Of a DNA stretch of 64,000 nucleotides, positions 35,342 to 46,125 are shown piece after piece. Within the stretch, counting starts at the first letter, position 1, and the number at the start of each line of letters is the position of its first letter. Under the pieces are notes generated by a model. It saw only the letters and a list, made by a program, of their open reading frames with translations. It ran no database searches and was not told where the DNA came from. This DNA is from Pseudomonadota bacterium (lineage in GTDB: Bacteria; Pseudomonadota; Gammaproteobacteria; Burkholderiales; Rhodocyclaceae): contig QQUN01000033.1 in NCBI GenBank assembly GCA_008501585.1, positions 1 to 64,000 of the forward strand, written 5' to 3'. The position numbers and the translations under genes are program-made.

Positions 35342-38080
35342 ATGCTGTCGGGCAGTGTCATCGTCGGCGCCTCCTTTGCCTACCTGGTGGTGTTGTTCGG
35401 CGTCGCGCTGTACGGCGACCGCCGCGCCGACGCCGGCCGCTCGCTGATTGCCAACCCCTGGGTGTATGCGCTGTCGCTGGCGGTCTATTGCACGGCGTGG
35501 ACCTATTACGGCAGTGTGGGTCGGGCGGCAACGGCGGGGCTGGGCTTTTTGCCGGTGTATCTGGGCCCGACCCTGGTGATGGGCGTGTCGTGGCTGGTGT
35601 TGCTGAAGATGGTGCGGATCAGCAAGGCCTACCGCATCACCTCGATTGCCGACTTCATCGCCTCGCGCTACGGCAAGAGCCGGCTGCTGGCGAGCATGGT
35701 CACGCTGGTGGCGGTGGTCGGCATCGTCCCCTACATCGCGCTGCAGCTCAAGGCCGTGTCCAGCGAGTACGGACTGCTCACCGGCGCCCATCCCGGCAAT
35801 GCCGGCGACTGGTATCGCGACACCGCGCTCTACATGGCGCTGGTGCTGGCGGCGTTTACCATGATCTTCGGCACCCGCCACCTCGACGCCACCGAGCGCC
35901 ACGAGGGCATGGTGGCAGCGATCGCCTTCGAATCCATCGTCAAGCTCATTGCCTTCCTGGCGGTGGGCGTGGTGGTCACCTATTTCATCTTCGATGGCTG
36001 GGAAGACCTGTTCGTCAGCGCCGCCATCGCGCCAGACCTGGCCTCCCTGCTAAGCATGGACAACGTCGGCAGCAAGGCCGACTGGTTTGCGCTGACGGTG
36101 CTCTCGGCACTCGCCTTCCTGATGCTGCCCCGGCAGTTCCAGGTGGCGGTGGTGGAGAACGTGGACGAACGCCACCTCAAGCGGGCCACCTGGCTGTTTC
36201 CGCTGTATCTGCTGCTGATCAACATCTTCGTGCTGCCGATCGCGCTCGGCGGCATGCTGCGTTTCCCGGCCGATGTGATCGATCCGGACTCCTTCGTGCT
36301 CACGCTGCCACTGTCGGAGGGCTACGCGACGCTGACCCTGCTGGCCTTCATTGGCGGGCTGTCGGCGGCCACGAGCATGGTCATTGTCGAGACCATCGCG
36401 CTGTCGACCATGGTCTGCAACGACCTGGTCATGCCGCTGCTGCTGTCGAACGCGCGCTTCCGGCGCTGGGCGCCCCACGACCTGACCGGCTTGCTGTTGC
36501 TGATCCGGCGCGGGGCGATCGTGGTCATCCTGTTGCTGGGTTACCTGTATTTCCGGCTGGCCGGCCAAGCGTATGCGCTGGTGTCGATCGGCCTGATCAG
36601 CTTTGCGGCGGTGGTGCAGTTCGCCCCGGCCTTGCTCGGTGGCATGTACTGGCGCGGTGCGACACGCAATGGTGCCGTGGCCGGCTTGGCGGCGGGCTTT
36701 GCGGTGTGGCTGTACACCTTGCTGCTGCCTTCGTTTGCCAAGTCGGGCTGGTTGCCGATGGCGTTTGTCGAGTCGGGCATCTTTGGCATCGAGTTGCTGA
36801 TGCCCGAGCGGCTGTTCGGTTTCGACGAGGTCAACGCCACCACCCACGCCTTGTTCTGGAGCATGGCGGCCAACATCGGCGCATTTGTGGCGGTGTCGCT
36901 GTGGCGACCGCCGACCGCGGTCGAGGCCGGCCAGGCGAGTGTGTTTGTCGACATCCTCAAGCGCGAGCCGCGCGGGGCGGCGCGCTTCTGGCGCGGTCAG
37001 GCGAAGATCGACGACCTGCTGGCGCTGCTGGCCCGCTTCCTGGGCGCCGAGCGGGTGCGTGCGAACTTCGCCAGCTACGCGCGCAGCCGCGGGGTCGAGT
37101 ACATCGAAGAGCTCGAGGCCGATGGGGATCTGGTGCACTTCGCCGAAACCTTGCTCGCCGGTGCCATCGGCAGCGTGTCGGCGCGCGTGATGATCGCCTC
37201 GGTGGTGCAGGAGGAGACGCTCGGCATCGAGGAGGTGATGAACATCCTCGACGAGGCCTCGCAGGTGCGCGCCTACTCGCGCGAACTCGAGGAGAAGTCG
37301 CGCGCGCTCGAGGCGGCCACCCAGGAGCTGCGGGCGGCCAACGAGCGCTTGCAGGAGCTGGATCGGGTCAAGGACGACTTCATGTCTTCGGTGACCCACG
37401 AACTGCGTACGCCGTTGACCTCGATCCGCGCCTTTTCCGAGATGCTGCTCGACGACCCGAAGACCGACCTGGCCGAGCGCAAGCGCTTTCTCGGCATCAT
37501 CGTTGAGGAAACCGAGCGCCTCACCCGGCTGGTCAACCAGGTGCTGGATCTGGCCAAGATCGAGTCGGGGCATGCACAGTGGCACGAAACCGATGTCGAC
37601 CTGATCGACCTGATCGAACACGTGGCCGACACCGCCGGCCAGCTGGTCAAGAGCCGCCGTGCGCAGCTGCTCCTCGATCTGCCGCCGGCGGTGACGCTGC
37701 TGCGGGTGGACCGCGACCGTCTGATCCAGGTGCTGACCAACCTGATCGGCAATGCCGCGCGCTTTGTGCCGGAGGCCGGCGGGGAGGTGCGGGTGGTGTT
37801 GCGCGAGACCGCGGACGCCGTGCGGGTCGATGTCTGCGACAACGGGCCGGGCATTCCGGCCGAGGCGCAGGCCGAGATCTTCGAGAAATTCCGCCAGGCC
37901 AGCGGCAGCGGCGGCAAGCCGACCGGCACCGGGCTGGGGCTGCCGATCAGCCGCCAGATCATCGAACACTTTGGCGGGCACCTGTGGGTGAGCAGTACGC
38001 CGGGCGAAGGGGCCGTATTCTCCTTCGAACTGCCGCGAACGCTGGCCTCTCCGGCAGCGCAGACGGCCGAGGCGTCGTGA
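35342..38080 (+). CDS. Sodium:solute symporter-histidine kinase fusion (CbrA/CrbS-like sensor)
   Basis: A 912-residue membrane sensor. Residues 1 to about 490 form a many-span sodium:solute symporter module (AYRITSIADFIASRYGKS is a family motif). After a linker and coiled coil (about 620-670) comes a histidine kinase: H-box SSVTHELRTPLTSIRAF (His about 684), N-box LTNLIGNAARFV (about 798), G1 VCDNGPGIP, and G2 GTGLGLPIS. Such fusions sense nutrient transport or use; CrbS and CbrA relatives control acs or carbon/nitrogen use. It lacks a fused receiver, and a separate receiver is encoded 55 bases downstream. Confidence 0.92.
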   Translation: MLSGSVIVGASFAYLVVLFGVALYGDRRADAGRSLIANPWVYALSLAVYCTAWTYYGSVGRAATAGLGFLPVYLGPTLVMGVSWLVLLKMVRISKAYRITSIADFIASRYGKSRLLASMVTLVAVVGIVPYIALQLKAVSSEYGLLTGAHPGNAGDWYRDTALYMALVLAAFTMIFGTRHLDATERHEGMVAAIAFESIVKLIAFLAVGVVVTYFIFDGWEDLFVSAAIAPDLASLLSMDNVGSKADWFALTVLSALAFLMLPRQFQVAVVENVDERHLKRATWLFPLYLLLINIFVLPIALGGMLRFPADVIDPDSFVLTLPLSEGYATLTLLAFIGGLSAATSMVIVETIALSTMVCNDLVMPLLLSNARFRRWAPHDLTGLLLLIRRGAIVVILLLGYLYFRLAGQAYALVSIGLISFAAVVQFAPALLGGMYWRGATRNGAVAGLAAGFAVWLYTLLLPSFAKSGWLPMAFVESGIFGIELLMPERLFGFDEVNATTHALFWSMAANIGAFVAVSLWRPPTAVEAGQASVFVDILKREPRGAARFWRGQAKIDDLLALLARFLGAERVRANFASYARSRGVEYIEELEADGDLVHFAETLLAGAIGSVSARVMIASVVQEETLGIEEVMNILDEASQVRAYSRELEEKSRALEAATQELRAANERLQELDRVKDDFMSSVTHELRTPLTSIRAFSEMLLDDPKTDLAERKRFLGIIVEETERLTRLVNQVLDLAKIESGHAQWHETDVDLIDLIEHVADTAGQLVKSRRAQLLLDLPPAVTLLRVDRDRLIQVLTNLIGNAARFVPEAGGEVRVVLRETADAVRVDVCDNGPGIPAEAQAEIFEKFRQASGSGGKPTGTGLGLPISRQIIEHFGGHLWVSSTPGEGAVFSFELPRTLASPAAQTAEAS

Positions 38081-38135
38081 TGCAAGCAGTGCAGGACAAT
38101 GACTTAGAATGTTGTGCAAGGGGGAGGGAGCGCAC

Positions 38136-38516
38136 ATGACGGATACCAAAAAAATACTGATCGCCGACGACGAGCCGAACATTGTCATTTCCCTGGAGTT
38201 TCTGATGAAACGGGAGGGCTTTGCGGTGTCGATCGCGGTCGACGGCGAGGAAGCCATCGACAAGATCCGCAGCGAGTCGCCAGACCTGGTGCTGCTCGAC
38301 GTGATGATGCCCAAGAAGAGCGGTTTCGAGGTCTGCCAGGAGGTCAAGGGCGATCCGTCGCTGGCCGCCACGCGCATCCTCATGCTCACCGCCAAGGGGC
38401 GCGATACCGAAATGGCCAAGGGCCTGGCGCTGGGGGCGGACGCTTACATGACCAAGCCGTTCTCCACCAAGGACCTGGTCGAGCAGGTGCGCCAGTTGCT
38501 CGGGCTGACTGCATGA
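38136..38516 (+). CDS. Single-domain response regulator (CheY-like receiver)
   Basis: A 126-residue receiver with acidic pair D11/D12, phospho-acceptor D55 (VLLDVMMPKK), Thr in MLTAKG and Lys in MTKPFS. It has no output domain, so it must act by protein contact or as a phosphorelay step. GGGGAGGGAG precedes ATG 38136. Its gene lies between the symporter-kinase and the sensor-exonuclease, whose start it overlaps by four bases; it is likely the kinase's partner. Confidence 0.93.
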   Translation: MTDTKKILIADDEPNIVISLEFLMKREGFAVSIAVDGEEAIDKIRSESPDLVLLDVMMPKKSGFEVCQEVKGDPSLAATRILMLTAKGRDTEMAKGLALGADAYMTKPFSTKDLVEQVRQLLGLTA

Positions 38517-40681
38517 GTCCGAAGAACCGCCTTCTGCTCGGGGTCGGGCTGGTCTGTGTCTGGTTGCTGGTCGTTGTGGGGGTCACCGGCTGGGTGGTGT
38601 GGGCCGACCTGTCGCCCGACGAGCGCTCGGCGCTGCTGCCGATCCTGTCGCCGCGCGGGGCGCTGATCGGCGCCATGCTGATCATGGCCATGGCGGTCAG
38701 CGCCATCGTGCTGCGCGACCTGCACCGCCGCTACGTGGCCATCCCGGTGCGCCTGGCCGAAGACGGCCGCACCTTGCTCAAGGCCGAGCCGACGCGGCGC
38801 CTCAAGGCCGACGGGAACGCCGAAACCCAGGCCTTCGTCGACATCATCAACACCCTGGCGGACCAGCGCCAGGGGCTGCAGGATGACGTCGAGGTGCGCG
38901 TGGCCGACGCCCGCCGCTCGGTCGAGGAGGAAAAAAACCGCCTCGGCGCGCTGATGTCCGAGCTCACCCAGAGCGTGGTGGTGTGCAACCTCGACGGTCG
39001 CATCCTGCTCTACAACAACCGCGCACGGCTGCAGTTCCGCGCCCTGTCCGACGCGCCCGGCGCGGCCGGTGGCGGCGAGCTGATCGGCCTGGGGCGCTCC
39101 ATCTATGCGGTGATGGACCGCCACCTGATCGCCCATGCGCTGGAAAACATCCAGCACCGCCTGCGCAAGAGCGCGGCGCAGCCGGTCACCAACTTCGTCA
39201 CCACCACCCGGGCCGGCCAGCTGCTGCGGGTGCAGATGGCGCCGGTGCTGGGCGCGGCGCCGGAGGAGGGCGCGGAGCGTCCGGTGTCCGGCTTCATCCT
39301 GATGCTGGACAACATCACCCGCACCATCGAGAACGAAGCGCGGCGCGACGAGATCCTGCATACCCTCACCGAGGGCAACCGTGCCTCGCTGGCCAATGTG
39401 CGCGCGGCGGCCGAAATGCTCGACTTCTCCGATCTCGACGACGAGTTGCGCCAGCGTTTCCGCAAGGTGATCCGCGACGAGGTGAAGGCCATGAGCGACC
39501 GCCTCGACCACAGCGCCTCGGCCTTTGCCGATTCGCTCAAGGCGCGCTGGCAGCTTGAGGACATGCTCGGTGCCGACCTGGTGGCGGCCGCCCAGCGGCG
39601 GGCCGAGAGCCGGCTGTCCTTGCGCACCAAGATCGAGGAGGTGGACGAGTCGCTATGGGTCAAGGTCGACAGCTTTTCCCTGCTGCAGGCCATCACCTAT
39701 CTGGCCAGCCGCCTGTCGGACGAATTCGAGATCCGCGAGCTGCGTTTCCGCCTGTCGGGGGCGGGCCGGCTGGTGCACCTCGACCTGATCTGGTCGGGCC
39801 AGGCGATGAGTACCGAAACGGTGATGAACTGGGAGCTCGAGCCGATGCGCTTTGCCGGCGAAAACAGCCCGCTGACCGTGCGCGACGTGATCGAGCGCCA
39901 TGACGGCGAAATGTGGCTGGAGCGAGAGAAGGTCAAGCACCGCGCCTTCTTCCGCCTGGTGCTGCCCTCGGCCACGCCGCAGGAAGAAATCCAGCCCGAG
40001 GCCTACCTGCGCGGCGAGAGCCGCCCCGAATACTACGACTTCGACCTCTTCAGCTGGTCGGAGCGCAGCCATGAACATGACGACCAGCTACTGTCCGAGC
40101 TGGCCTATACCGTGTTCGATACCGAGACCACCGGGCTCAACCCCTCGCAGGGCGACGAGATCATCCAGATCGGCGCCACCCGCATCCTCAACGGCAAGTT
40201 GCTGCAGGGGGAGGGCTTCGAGCAACTGGTCGATCCGCAACGCAGCCTGCCGCCCGAGTCGTCCAAGATCCACGGCATCACGCCCGAGATGCTCGTCGGC
40301 CAGCCGGTCATCACCAAGGTACTGCCAGCCCTGCACGATTTTGCGGCCGATACTGTGCTGGTGGCGCACAACGCGGCGTTCGACATGCGCTTCCTCCAGC
40401 TCAAGGAGGACGCCACCGGGCTCAAGTTCGACCAGCCCGTACTCGACACCCTGCTGCTGTCGGCCATCATTCATCCCAACCAGGACAGCCACCGGCTCGA
40501 GGCGATTGCCGAGCGTTTCGGCGTGACGGTGATCGGCCGCCACACCGCGATGGGCGATGCGATCGTCACCGCCGAAGTGTTCCTCAAGATGATTCCGCTG
40601 CTTGCCGAAAAAGGCATCCGCACGCTCGGCGAGGCCCGCGAGGCGGCACAGAAGACCTACTATGCCCGCCTGAAATACTGA
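38513..40681 (+). CDS. Membrane sensor-like protein with degenerate kinase region fused to a DnaQ-type 3'-5' exonuclease
   Basis: A 722-residue fusion. Two N-terminal membrane spans (about 7-28 and 45-67), a HAMP-like linker and coiled coil, a PAS-like domain (about 145-260, LTQSVVVCNLDGRILLYNN), then a region shaped like HisKA/HATPase but without a clear H-box or ATP motifs (LTEGNRASLANVRAAAEML in place of HELRTPL). The C-terminal part (about 530-700) is a DEDDh exonuclease: FDTETTGLNPSQGDEIIQIG, VAHNAAFDMRFL, HTAMGDAIVT, as in DNA polymerase III epsilon. It overlaps the receiver gene, so a regulated membrane-bound nuclease is possible; substrate unknown. Confidence 0.88.
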   Translation: MSPKNRLLLGVGLVCVWLLVVVGVTGWVVWADLSPDERSALLPILSPRGALIGAMLIMAMAVSAIVLRDLHRRYVAIPVRLAEDGRTLLKAEPTRRLKADGNAETQAFVDIINTLADQRQGLQDDVEVRVADARRSVEEEKNRLGALMSELTQSVVVCNLDGRILLYNNRARLQFRALSDAPGAAGGGELIGLGRSIYAVMDRHLIAHALENIQHRLRKSAAQPVTNFVTTTRAGQLLRVQMAPVLGAAPEEGAERPVSGFILMLDNITRTIENEARRDEILHTLTEGNRASLANVRAAAEMLDFSDLDDELRQRFRKVIRDEVKAMSDRLDHSASAFADSLKARWQLEDMLGADLVAAAQRRAESRLSLRTKIEEVDESLWVKVDSFSLLQAITYLASRLSDEFEIRELRFRLSGAGRLVHLDLIWSGQAMSTETVMNWELEPMRFAGENSPLTVRDVIERHDGEMWLEREKVKHRAFFRLVLPSATPQEEIQPEAYLRGESRPEYYDFDLFSWSERSHEHDDQLLSELAYTVFDTETTGLNPSQGDEIIQIGATRILNGKLLQGEGFEQLVDPQRSLPPESSKIHGITPEMLVGQPVITKVLPALHDFAADTVLVAHNAAFDMRFLQLKEDATGLKFDQPVLDTLLLSAIIHPNQDSHRLEAIAERFGVTVIGRHTAMGDAIVTAEVFLKMIPLLAEKGIRTLGEAREAAQKTYYARLKY

Positions 40682-40831
40682 GAGCCTAGGCGTGCCCGCC
40701 CGGTGTCCGTGTCGCGGCGCCGGACCGTCGGCCGCAACTGATCCCGGCGCGGCGGGCCGCGTTGCACACGGTATACTGCCGCGAATTGGCGGGCGACCGT
40801 GGCGCGGACATCAAGGGGAGAGGCAGCGCGC

Positions 40832-42868
40832 GTGGCGAATTCCGGGTTTTCGCAGCAACTGCGCCGGTACTACGGCTTGTACACTGGCGCCTTCGTCGCC
40901 CTTGTGCTGCTGCTGGCCGTCGGCGAGCAGATCGGCCTGTCGTCGCGGGTGATCGGCCACGTCTTTCTCTTTGCCACCATCGCCATCTACGCGGCCATCG
41001 GCGTCATGAGCCGTACCGCCGACGTCGCCGAATACTATGTGGCCGGGCGGCGGGTGCCGGCCGTGTTCAACGGCATGGCCACCGCGGCGGACTGGATGAG
41101 CGCCGCCTCCTTCATCGGGCTGGCCGGCACGCTGTACTTCTCGGGCTTCCAGGGCCTCGCCTTCGTCACCGGCTGGACCGGCGGCTACGTGCTGGTGGCC
41201 TTGTTGCTGGCGCCCTACCTGCGCAAGTTCGGCCAATACACCATCCCCGATTTTCTTGGCGCCCGCTACGAAGGCAACGCCGCACGCCTGGTCGGCCTGG
41301 CCGCCACCATCCTGGCCAGCTTCGTCTATGTCGTTGCGCAGATCTACGGTGTCGGGCTGATCGCCAGCCGCTTCGTTGGCGTGGAGTTCGAGATCGGCCT
41401 CTTCGTCGGCCTGGCCGGCATTCTGGTGTGCTCGTTTCTCGGCGGCATGCGTGCGGTCACCTGGACCCAGGTCGCCCAGTACATCATCCTGATCATTGCC
41501 TACCTGGCACCGGTGGTGCTGCTGTCGTGGAAGGTCACCGGCGTGCCGGTGCCGCAGATCGCCTACGGCACGGTGCTGCAAAAGATCAGCGCCAAGGAGG
41601 AGGCGCTGTTCAATGATCCGGTCGAGGTCGATGTCCGCAACCAGTACCGCTATCGCGCGCTGGCCTTCGAGCAGAAAATCGCCGACCTGCCCGGCTCGAT
41701 GGATGCCGAGCGCGACGCGCTGACCGACCGCGTCAAGCAACTGCGCAACGAAAACGCCTCCGCCCGCGAAGTGGCCATGGCCGAGCGTGACATGCGCGAC
41801 CTGCCGCGCACCGAAGCCGAAGCCCGCGTCCGCTGGGACGCCGACCGTGTCGCCGCGCTCGAACGCTCCCGCGCCCCCCCACGCCACGCCGAAGCGCACC
41901 CCGGCGAAACCCATGAAGAAAGCGACGCCGCGCGGCGCAACTTCCTGGCCCTGATGTTCGTCCTCATGGTCGGCACCGCTGCCTTGCCGCATGTGCTGAT
42001 GCGCTACTACACCACGCCCGGCGTCTCCGAAGCGCGCCGTTCCGTGATGTGGTCGCTGCTGTTCATCTCCTTGCTCTACATCACCGCGCCGGCCTATGCG
42101 GTATTTGCCAAGTGGGAGGTGTACAGCAACCTGGTGGGCAGCAGCATCGCCTTCCTGCCCGACTGGGTTGCCTCCTGGGGCAAGATCGGCCTCGTCAGCG
42201 TCGAAGACATCAATGGCGATGGCCTGTTGCAGCTGGCCGAACTGACGCTCAACACCGACGTCATCGTGCTCGCCACCCCTGAAATCGCCGGGCTGCCCTA
42301 TGTCGTCTCCGGCCTCGTTGCCGCCGGTGGCCTGGCCGCCGCACTGTCCACCGCCGACGGCCTGTTGCTGACCATCTCCAACGCGCTGTCGCACGACCTC
42401 TACTTCAAGGTCATCAACCCGCGCGCCACCACCCAGCGTCGCCTTGTCATCTCCAAGTCGCAACTGCTCCTGGTCGCCGCCATTGCCGCATGGGTGGCCT
42501 CGATGCGACCCGACAACATCCTGTTCATGGTCGGCCTGGCCTTCTCCATTGCCGCCGCATCCTTCTTCCCCGCGCTGGTGCTGGGCATTTTCTGGAAGCG
42601 TGCGAACAAGTGGGGCGCCGTCAGCGGCATGATGGCCGGGCTCAGCATCACCCTCTACTACGTTGCCCAGACCCATCCGTTCTTCCAGGGCACCATGGCC
42701 AATGCCTGGTTCGACATCGAACCGATCTCGGCCGGCGTATTCGGCGTCCCGCTCGGCTTCGTCGTCACCGTTATCGTCAGCCTGCTCACCCCACCGCCCT
42801 CGGTGGAGGTGCAATCCCTGGTCGATTTCGTCCGCTACCCCAGCCTCACCGAAACCCCCGACCGTTAA
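40832..42868 (+). CDS. Sodium:solute symporter, ActP-like (VC_2705 type), with EF-hand-like loop
   Basis: A 678-residue cation:acetate-type symporter. It starts at GTG 40832 after AAGGGGAGAGG. The core has SSS-family segments (AEYYVAGRRVPAVFNGMATA, GQYTIPDFLGARYEGN, LPHVLMRYYTTP, GGLAAALSTADGLLLTISNAL). Two features extend it beyond plain ActP: a charged soluble insert at about residues 250-370 with coiled-coil character, and DINGDGLLQLAE at residues 459-470, which fits the 12-residue EF-hand calcium loop. With acs and the symporter-kinase upstream, an acetate or short-chain acid substrate is likely. Confidence 0.88.
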   Translation: MANSGFSQQLRRYYGLYTGAFVALVLLLAVGEQIGLSSRVIGHVFLFATIAIYAAIGVMSRTADVAEYYVAGRRVPAVFNGMATAADWMSAASFIGLAGTLYFSGFQGLAFVTGWTGGYVLVALLLAPYLRKFGQYTIPDFLGARYEGNAARLVGLAATILASFVYVVAQIYGVGLIASRFVGVEFEIGLFVGLAGILVCSFLGGMRAVTWTQVAQYIILIIAYLAPVVLLSWKVTGVPVPQIAYGTVLQKISAKEEALFNDPVEVDVRNQYRYRALAFEQKIADLPGSMDAERDALTDRVKQLRNENASAREVAMAERDMRDLPRTEAEARVRWDADRVAALERSRAPPRHAEAHPGETHEESDAARRNFLALMFVLMVGTAALPHVLMRYYTTPGVSEARRSVMWSLLFISLLYITAPAYAVFAKWEVYSNLVGSSIAFLPDWVASWGKIGLVSVEDINGDGLLQLAELTLNTDVIVLATPEIAGLPYVVSGLVAAGGLAAALSTADGLLLTISNALSHDLYFKVINPRATTQRRLVISKSQLLLVAAIAAWVASMRPDNILFMVGLAFSIAAASFFPALVLGIFWKRANKWGAVSGMMAGLSITLYYVAQTHPFFQGTMANAWFDIEPISAGVFGVPLGFVVTVIVSLLTPPPSVEVQSLVDFVRYPSLTETPDR

Positions 42869-42901
42869 GCCAGCGCCCCCGAATTTGTCGTCCGCGAGGG
42901 G

Positions 42902-42929
42902 TTCCATCACGACAGGTTTCTGCTAAACT
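42902..42929 (+). promoter_or_regulatory. Possible promoter of the tRNA-Ser gene
   Basis: An extended -10, TGCTAAACT (42921-42929), with a weak -35 TTCCAT 16 bases upstream, just before the tRNA. Confidence 0.4.
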
Positions 42930-42943
42930 TCCGCCTCTTCCAC

Positions 42944-43034
42944 GGAGAGGTGGATGAGTGGTTTAAGTCGCACGCCTGGAAAGCGTGTTCAGGGTAATAC
43001 CCTGACGCGGGTTCGAATCCCGCCCTCTCCGCCA
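42944..43034 (+). tRNA. tRNA-Ser (anticodon GGA)
   Basis: A 91-base class II tRNA. Acceptor arms GGAGAGG and CCTCTCC pair fully, the anticodon stem CACGC/GCGTG encloses CTGGAAA with anticodon GGA, a long variable arm (CAGGGTAATACCCTG) follows, the T-loop arm is GCGGGTTCGAATCCCGC, and CCA is encoded. Confidence 0.97.
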
Positions 43035-43043
43035 GAACACGTT

Positions 43044-43070
43044 AAAAAGCGGCCCAAAGGCCGCTTTTTT
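43044..43070. terminator. Bidirectional terminator after the tRNA and the catabolic operon
   Basis: Eleven-bp arms (AAAAAGCGGCC and complement) around CAAA, with a T tract on the plus strand and an A tract giving T on the minus strand. Confidence 0.9.
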
Positions 43071-43104
43071 GCTTCTTGCACATCGGCGCGCGCTGCGGCG
43101 AGTC

Positions 43105-44892
43105 TTAAAGCAACTCACCCTCTAGCGCCGCCCCGCCGGCTTGCACGGTCTGATTCAGGCTGGCCGCTTGCGGCAGCACATGGTCAGCGTAGAAGCGTGC
43201 GGTGGTGATCTTGGTTTTCAGGAAACGCGCATCGCCCGACCCGTCTTCCAGCCTGCGGGCGGCGGCCAGAGCGGCGCGGCCCAGTTGCCAGCCGCCGCAG
43301 ACGGTGGCGGCCAGATGTAGGTAGGGCACGGCGGCGGTCAGTACGCCGGCGGCGTCGTTCTTGGCGTGGGCCAGCACCCATGCGGTGGCCTCGGTCCAGT
43401 CGGTCAGCGCCTGTTGCAGGCGGGTGCCGATGGCCTGCAGCGCGGGCTGGGGCGATGCGCGCAGCGCCTCGACCGTTTCACCGATCTGCGCGAACACCGC
43501 CTGGGCGGTGGCGCCGCCGTCGCGCATGAGCTTGCGGTAGATGAGGTCGTTGGCCTGGATGGCGGTGGTGCCTTCGTAGATGGTGGTGATGCGCGCGTCA
43601 CGCCAATGCTGGGCGGCGCCGGTTTCCTCGATGAAGCCCATGCCGCCGTGCACCTGGATGCCCAGGCTGGTGACGTCGATGGCCATTTCGGTGGCGCCGC
43701 CCTTGACCAGCGGAATCATGAACTCGGCGAGCATGAGTTGCTGCTTGCGGGTCTCGGGGTCGGGGTGGGCGTGCGCGCGGTCGAGCAGGCCGGCGGCGAC
43801 GTAGGCGAGGGCACGGCTGGCTTCCACGCGGCTCTTCATGAGCATCAGCATGCGACGCACATCCGGGTGTTTGTCGATGGTGACCAGCGCCTCGCCGCTC
43901 ACCGCGTCGCGGCCCTGCTTGCGTTCGCGGGCGTAGGCGAGCGCCTGCTGGTAGGCACGTTCGCCCAGGGCGACGCCTTGCAGGCCGACGCCGAGGCGGG
44001 CCTCGTTCATCATCACGAACATGTATTCGAGGCCGCGATTGGCCTCGCCCAGCAGGTAGCCTTCGGCACCGCCGTTGTCGCCGAAGGCCAGCACGCAGGT
44101 GGGGCTGGCGTGGATGCCCAGCTTGTGCTCGATGGAGACGCAGTGCGCGTCGTTGCGCGCGCCCAGCGAGCCGTCGGCATTGACCAGGAATTTCGGCACC
44201 AGGAACAGCGAGATGCCGCGCACCCCCGGCGGGGCGTCGGGCAGGCGGGCCAGCACCAGGTGCACGATGTTGTCGGTCAGGTCGTGGTCGCCGTAGGTGA
44301 TGAAGATCTTCTGGCCGAAGATGCGATAGCTGCCATCGGCCTGCGGCTCGGCGCGGCTGCGGATCAGGGCCAGGTCGGAGCCGGCCTGCGGCTCGGTGAG
44401 GTTCATGGTGCCGGTCCACTCGCCGCTCACCATTTTGGCCAGATAGGTGGACTTCAATTCATCGCTGGCGCAGGTGAGCAGCGCCTGCACCGCGCCGAAG
44501 GTGAGCATCGGGCAGAGCGAGAACGAGAGGTTGGCCGAGGCGGCCATCTCGCGCACGGCCACGCCCAGGGTCTCGGGCTGGCCATGGCCGTCGAAATCGA
44601 CGGGGCTGGTGATGCCGTTCCAGCCGCCTTCGCAGAAGGCCTGGTAGGCGGCCTTCCAGCCGGTGGGCGTGGTCACGCCCTGCGCGGTGAGCTGGCAGCC
44701 TTCCTTGTCGCCCACGACATTGAGGGGGGCGAGCACCTGTTCGGTGAACTTCGCGGCTTCGTCGAGGATGGCGTCGGCCATGTCGGGCGTGGCTTCGGCA
44801 AAGGCGGGCAGCTGGGCGCTGAGCTCGGCAAAGCCGGCCAGCTCGTCCATGACGAAGCGCATGTCGGAAAGGGGGGCGCGATAGTCGCTCAA
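43105..44892 (-). CDS. Acyl-CoA dehydrogenase (large, FadE/DmdC-like)
   Basis: A 595-residue FAD enzyme introducing a double bond into an acyl-CoA; the C-terminal extension matches the long 'acyl-CoA dehydrogenase C-terminal domain' subfamily. Motifs: MNLTEPQAGSDLALIRSRA (FAD/substrate loop), IHASPTCVLAFG, EARLGVGLQGVALGERAYQQAL, and the catalytic-region YEGTTAIQANDLIYRKL. The start is TTG 44892, chosen because AGGAGA lies just upstream and the resulting SDYRAPLSDMRFVMDELAG is the family's usual N-terminus. It is the last gene of the operon, 11 bases after the thiolase gene. Confidence 0.94.
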   Translation of the reverse strand: MSDYRAPLSDMRFVMDELAGFAELSAQLPAFAEATPDMADAILDEAAKFTEQVLAPLNVVGDKEGCQLTAQGVTTPTGWKAAYQAFCEGGWNGITSPVDFDGHGQPETLGVAVREMAASANLSFSLCPMLTFGAVQALLTCASDELKSTYLAKMVSGEWTGTMNLTEPQAGSDLALIRSRAEPQADGSYRIFGQKIFITYGDHDLTDNIVHLVLARLPDAPPGVRGISLFLVPKFLVNADGSLGARNDAHCVSIEHKLGIHASPTCVLAFGDNGGAEGYLLGEANRGLEYMFVMMNEARLGVGLQGVALGERAYQQALAYARERKQGRDAVSGEALVTIDKHPDVRRMLMLMKSRVEASRALAYVAAGLLDRAHAHPDPETRKQQLMLAEFMIPLVKGGATEMAIDVTSLGIQVHGGMGFIEETGAAQHWRDARITTIYEGTTAIQANDLIYRKLMRDGGATAQAVFAQIGETVEALRASPQPALQAIGTRLQQALTDWTEATAWVLAHAKNDAAGVLTAAVPYLHLAATVCGGWQLGRAALAAARRLEDGSGDARFLKTKITTARFYADHVLPQAASLNQTVQAGGAALEGELL

Positions 44893-44903
44893 GGGAGTTC
44901 TCC

Positions 44904-46103
<1,200 letters not shown>

Positions 46104-46125
46104 GGGTGTCATGTCCTGGTCCGGA

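Noticed and set aside
40811-42910. A 699-codon minus-strand frame opposite the ActP-like gene
   Set aside because: Composition is that of a shadow; the plus-strand symporter has clear family motifs.
42944-43034. tRNA-Ser as an integration site for a mobile element
   Set aside because: No integrase gene and no duplicated tRNA 3' end were seen in the flanking sequence; both sides look like core metabolism.
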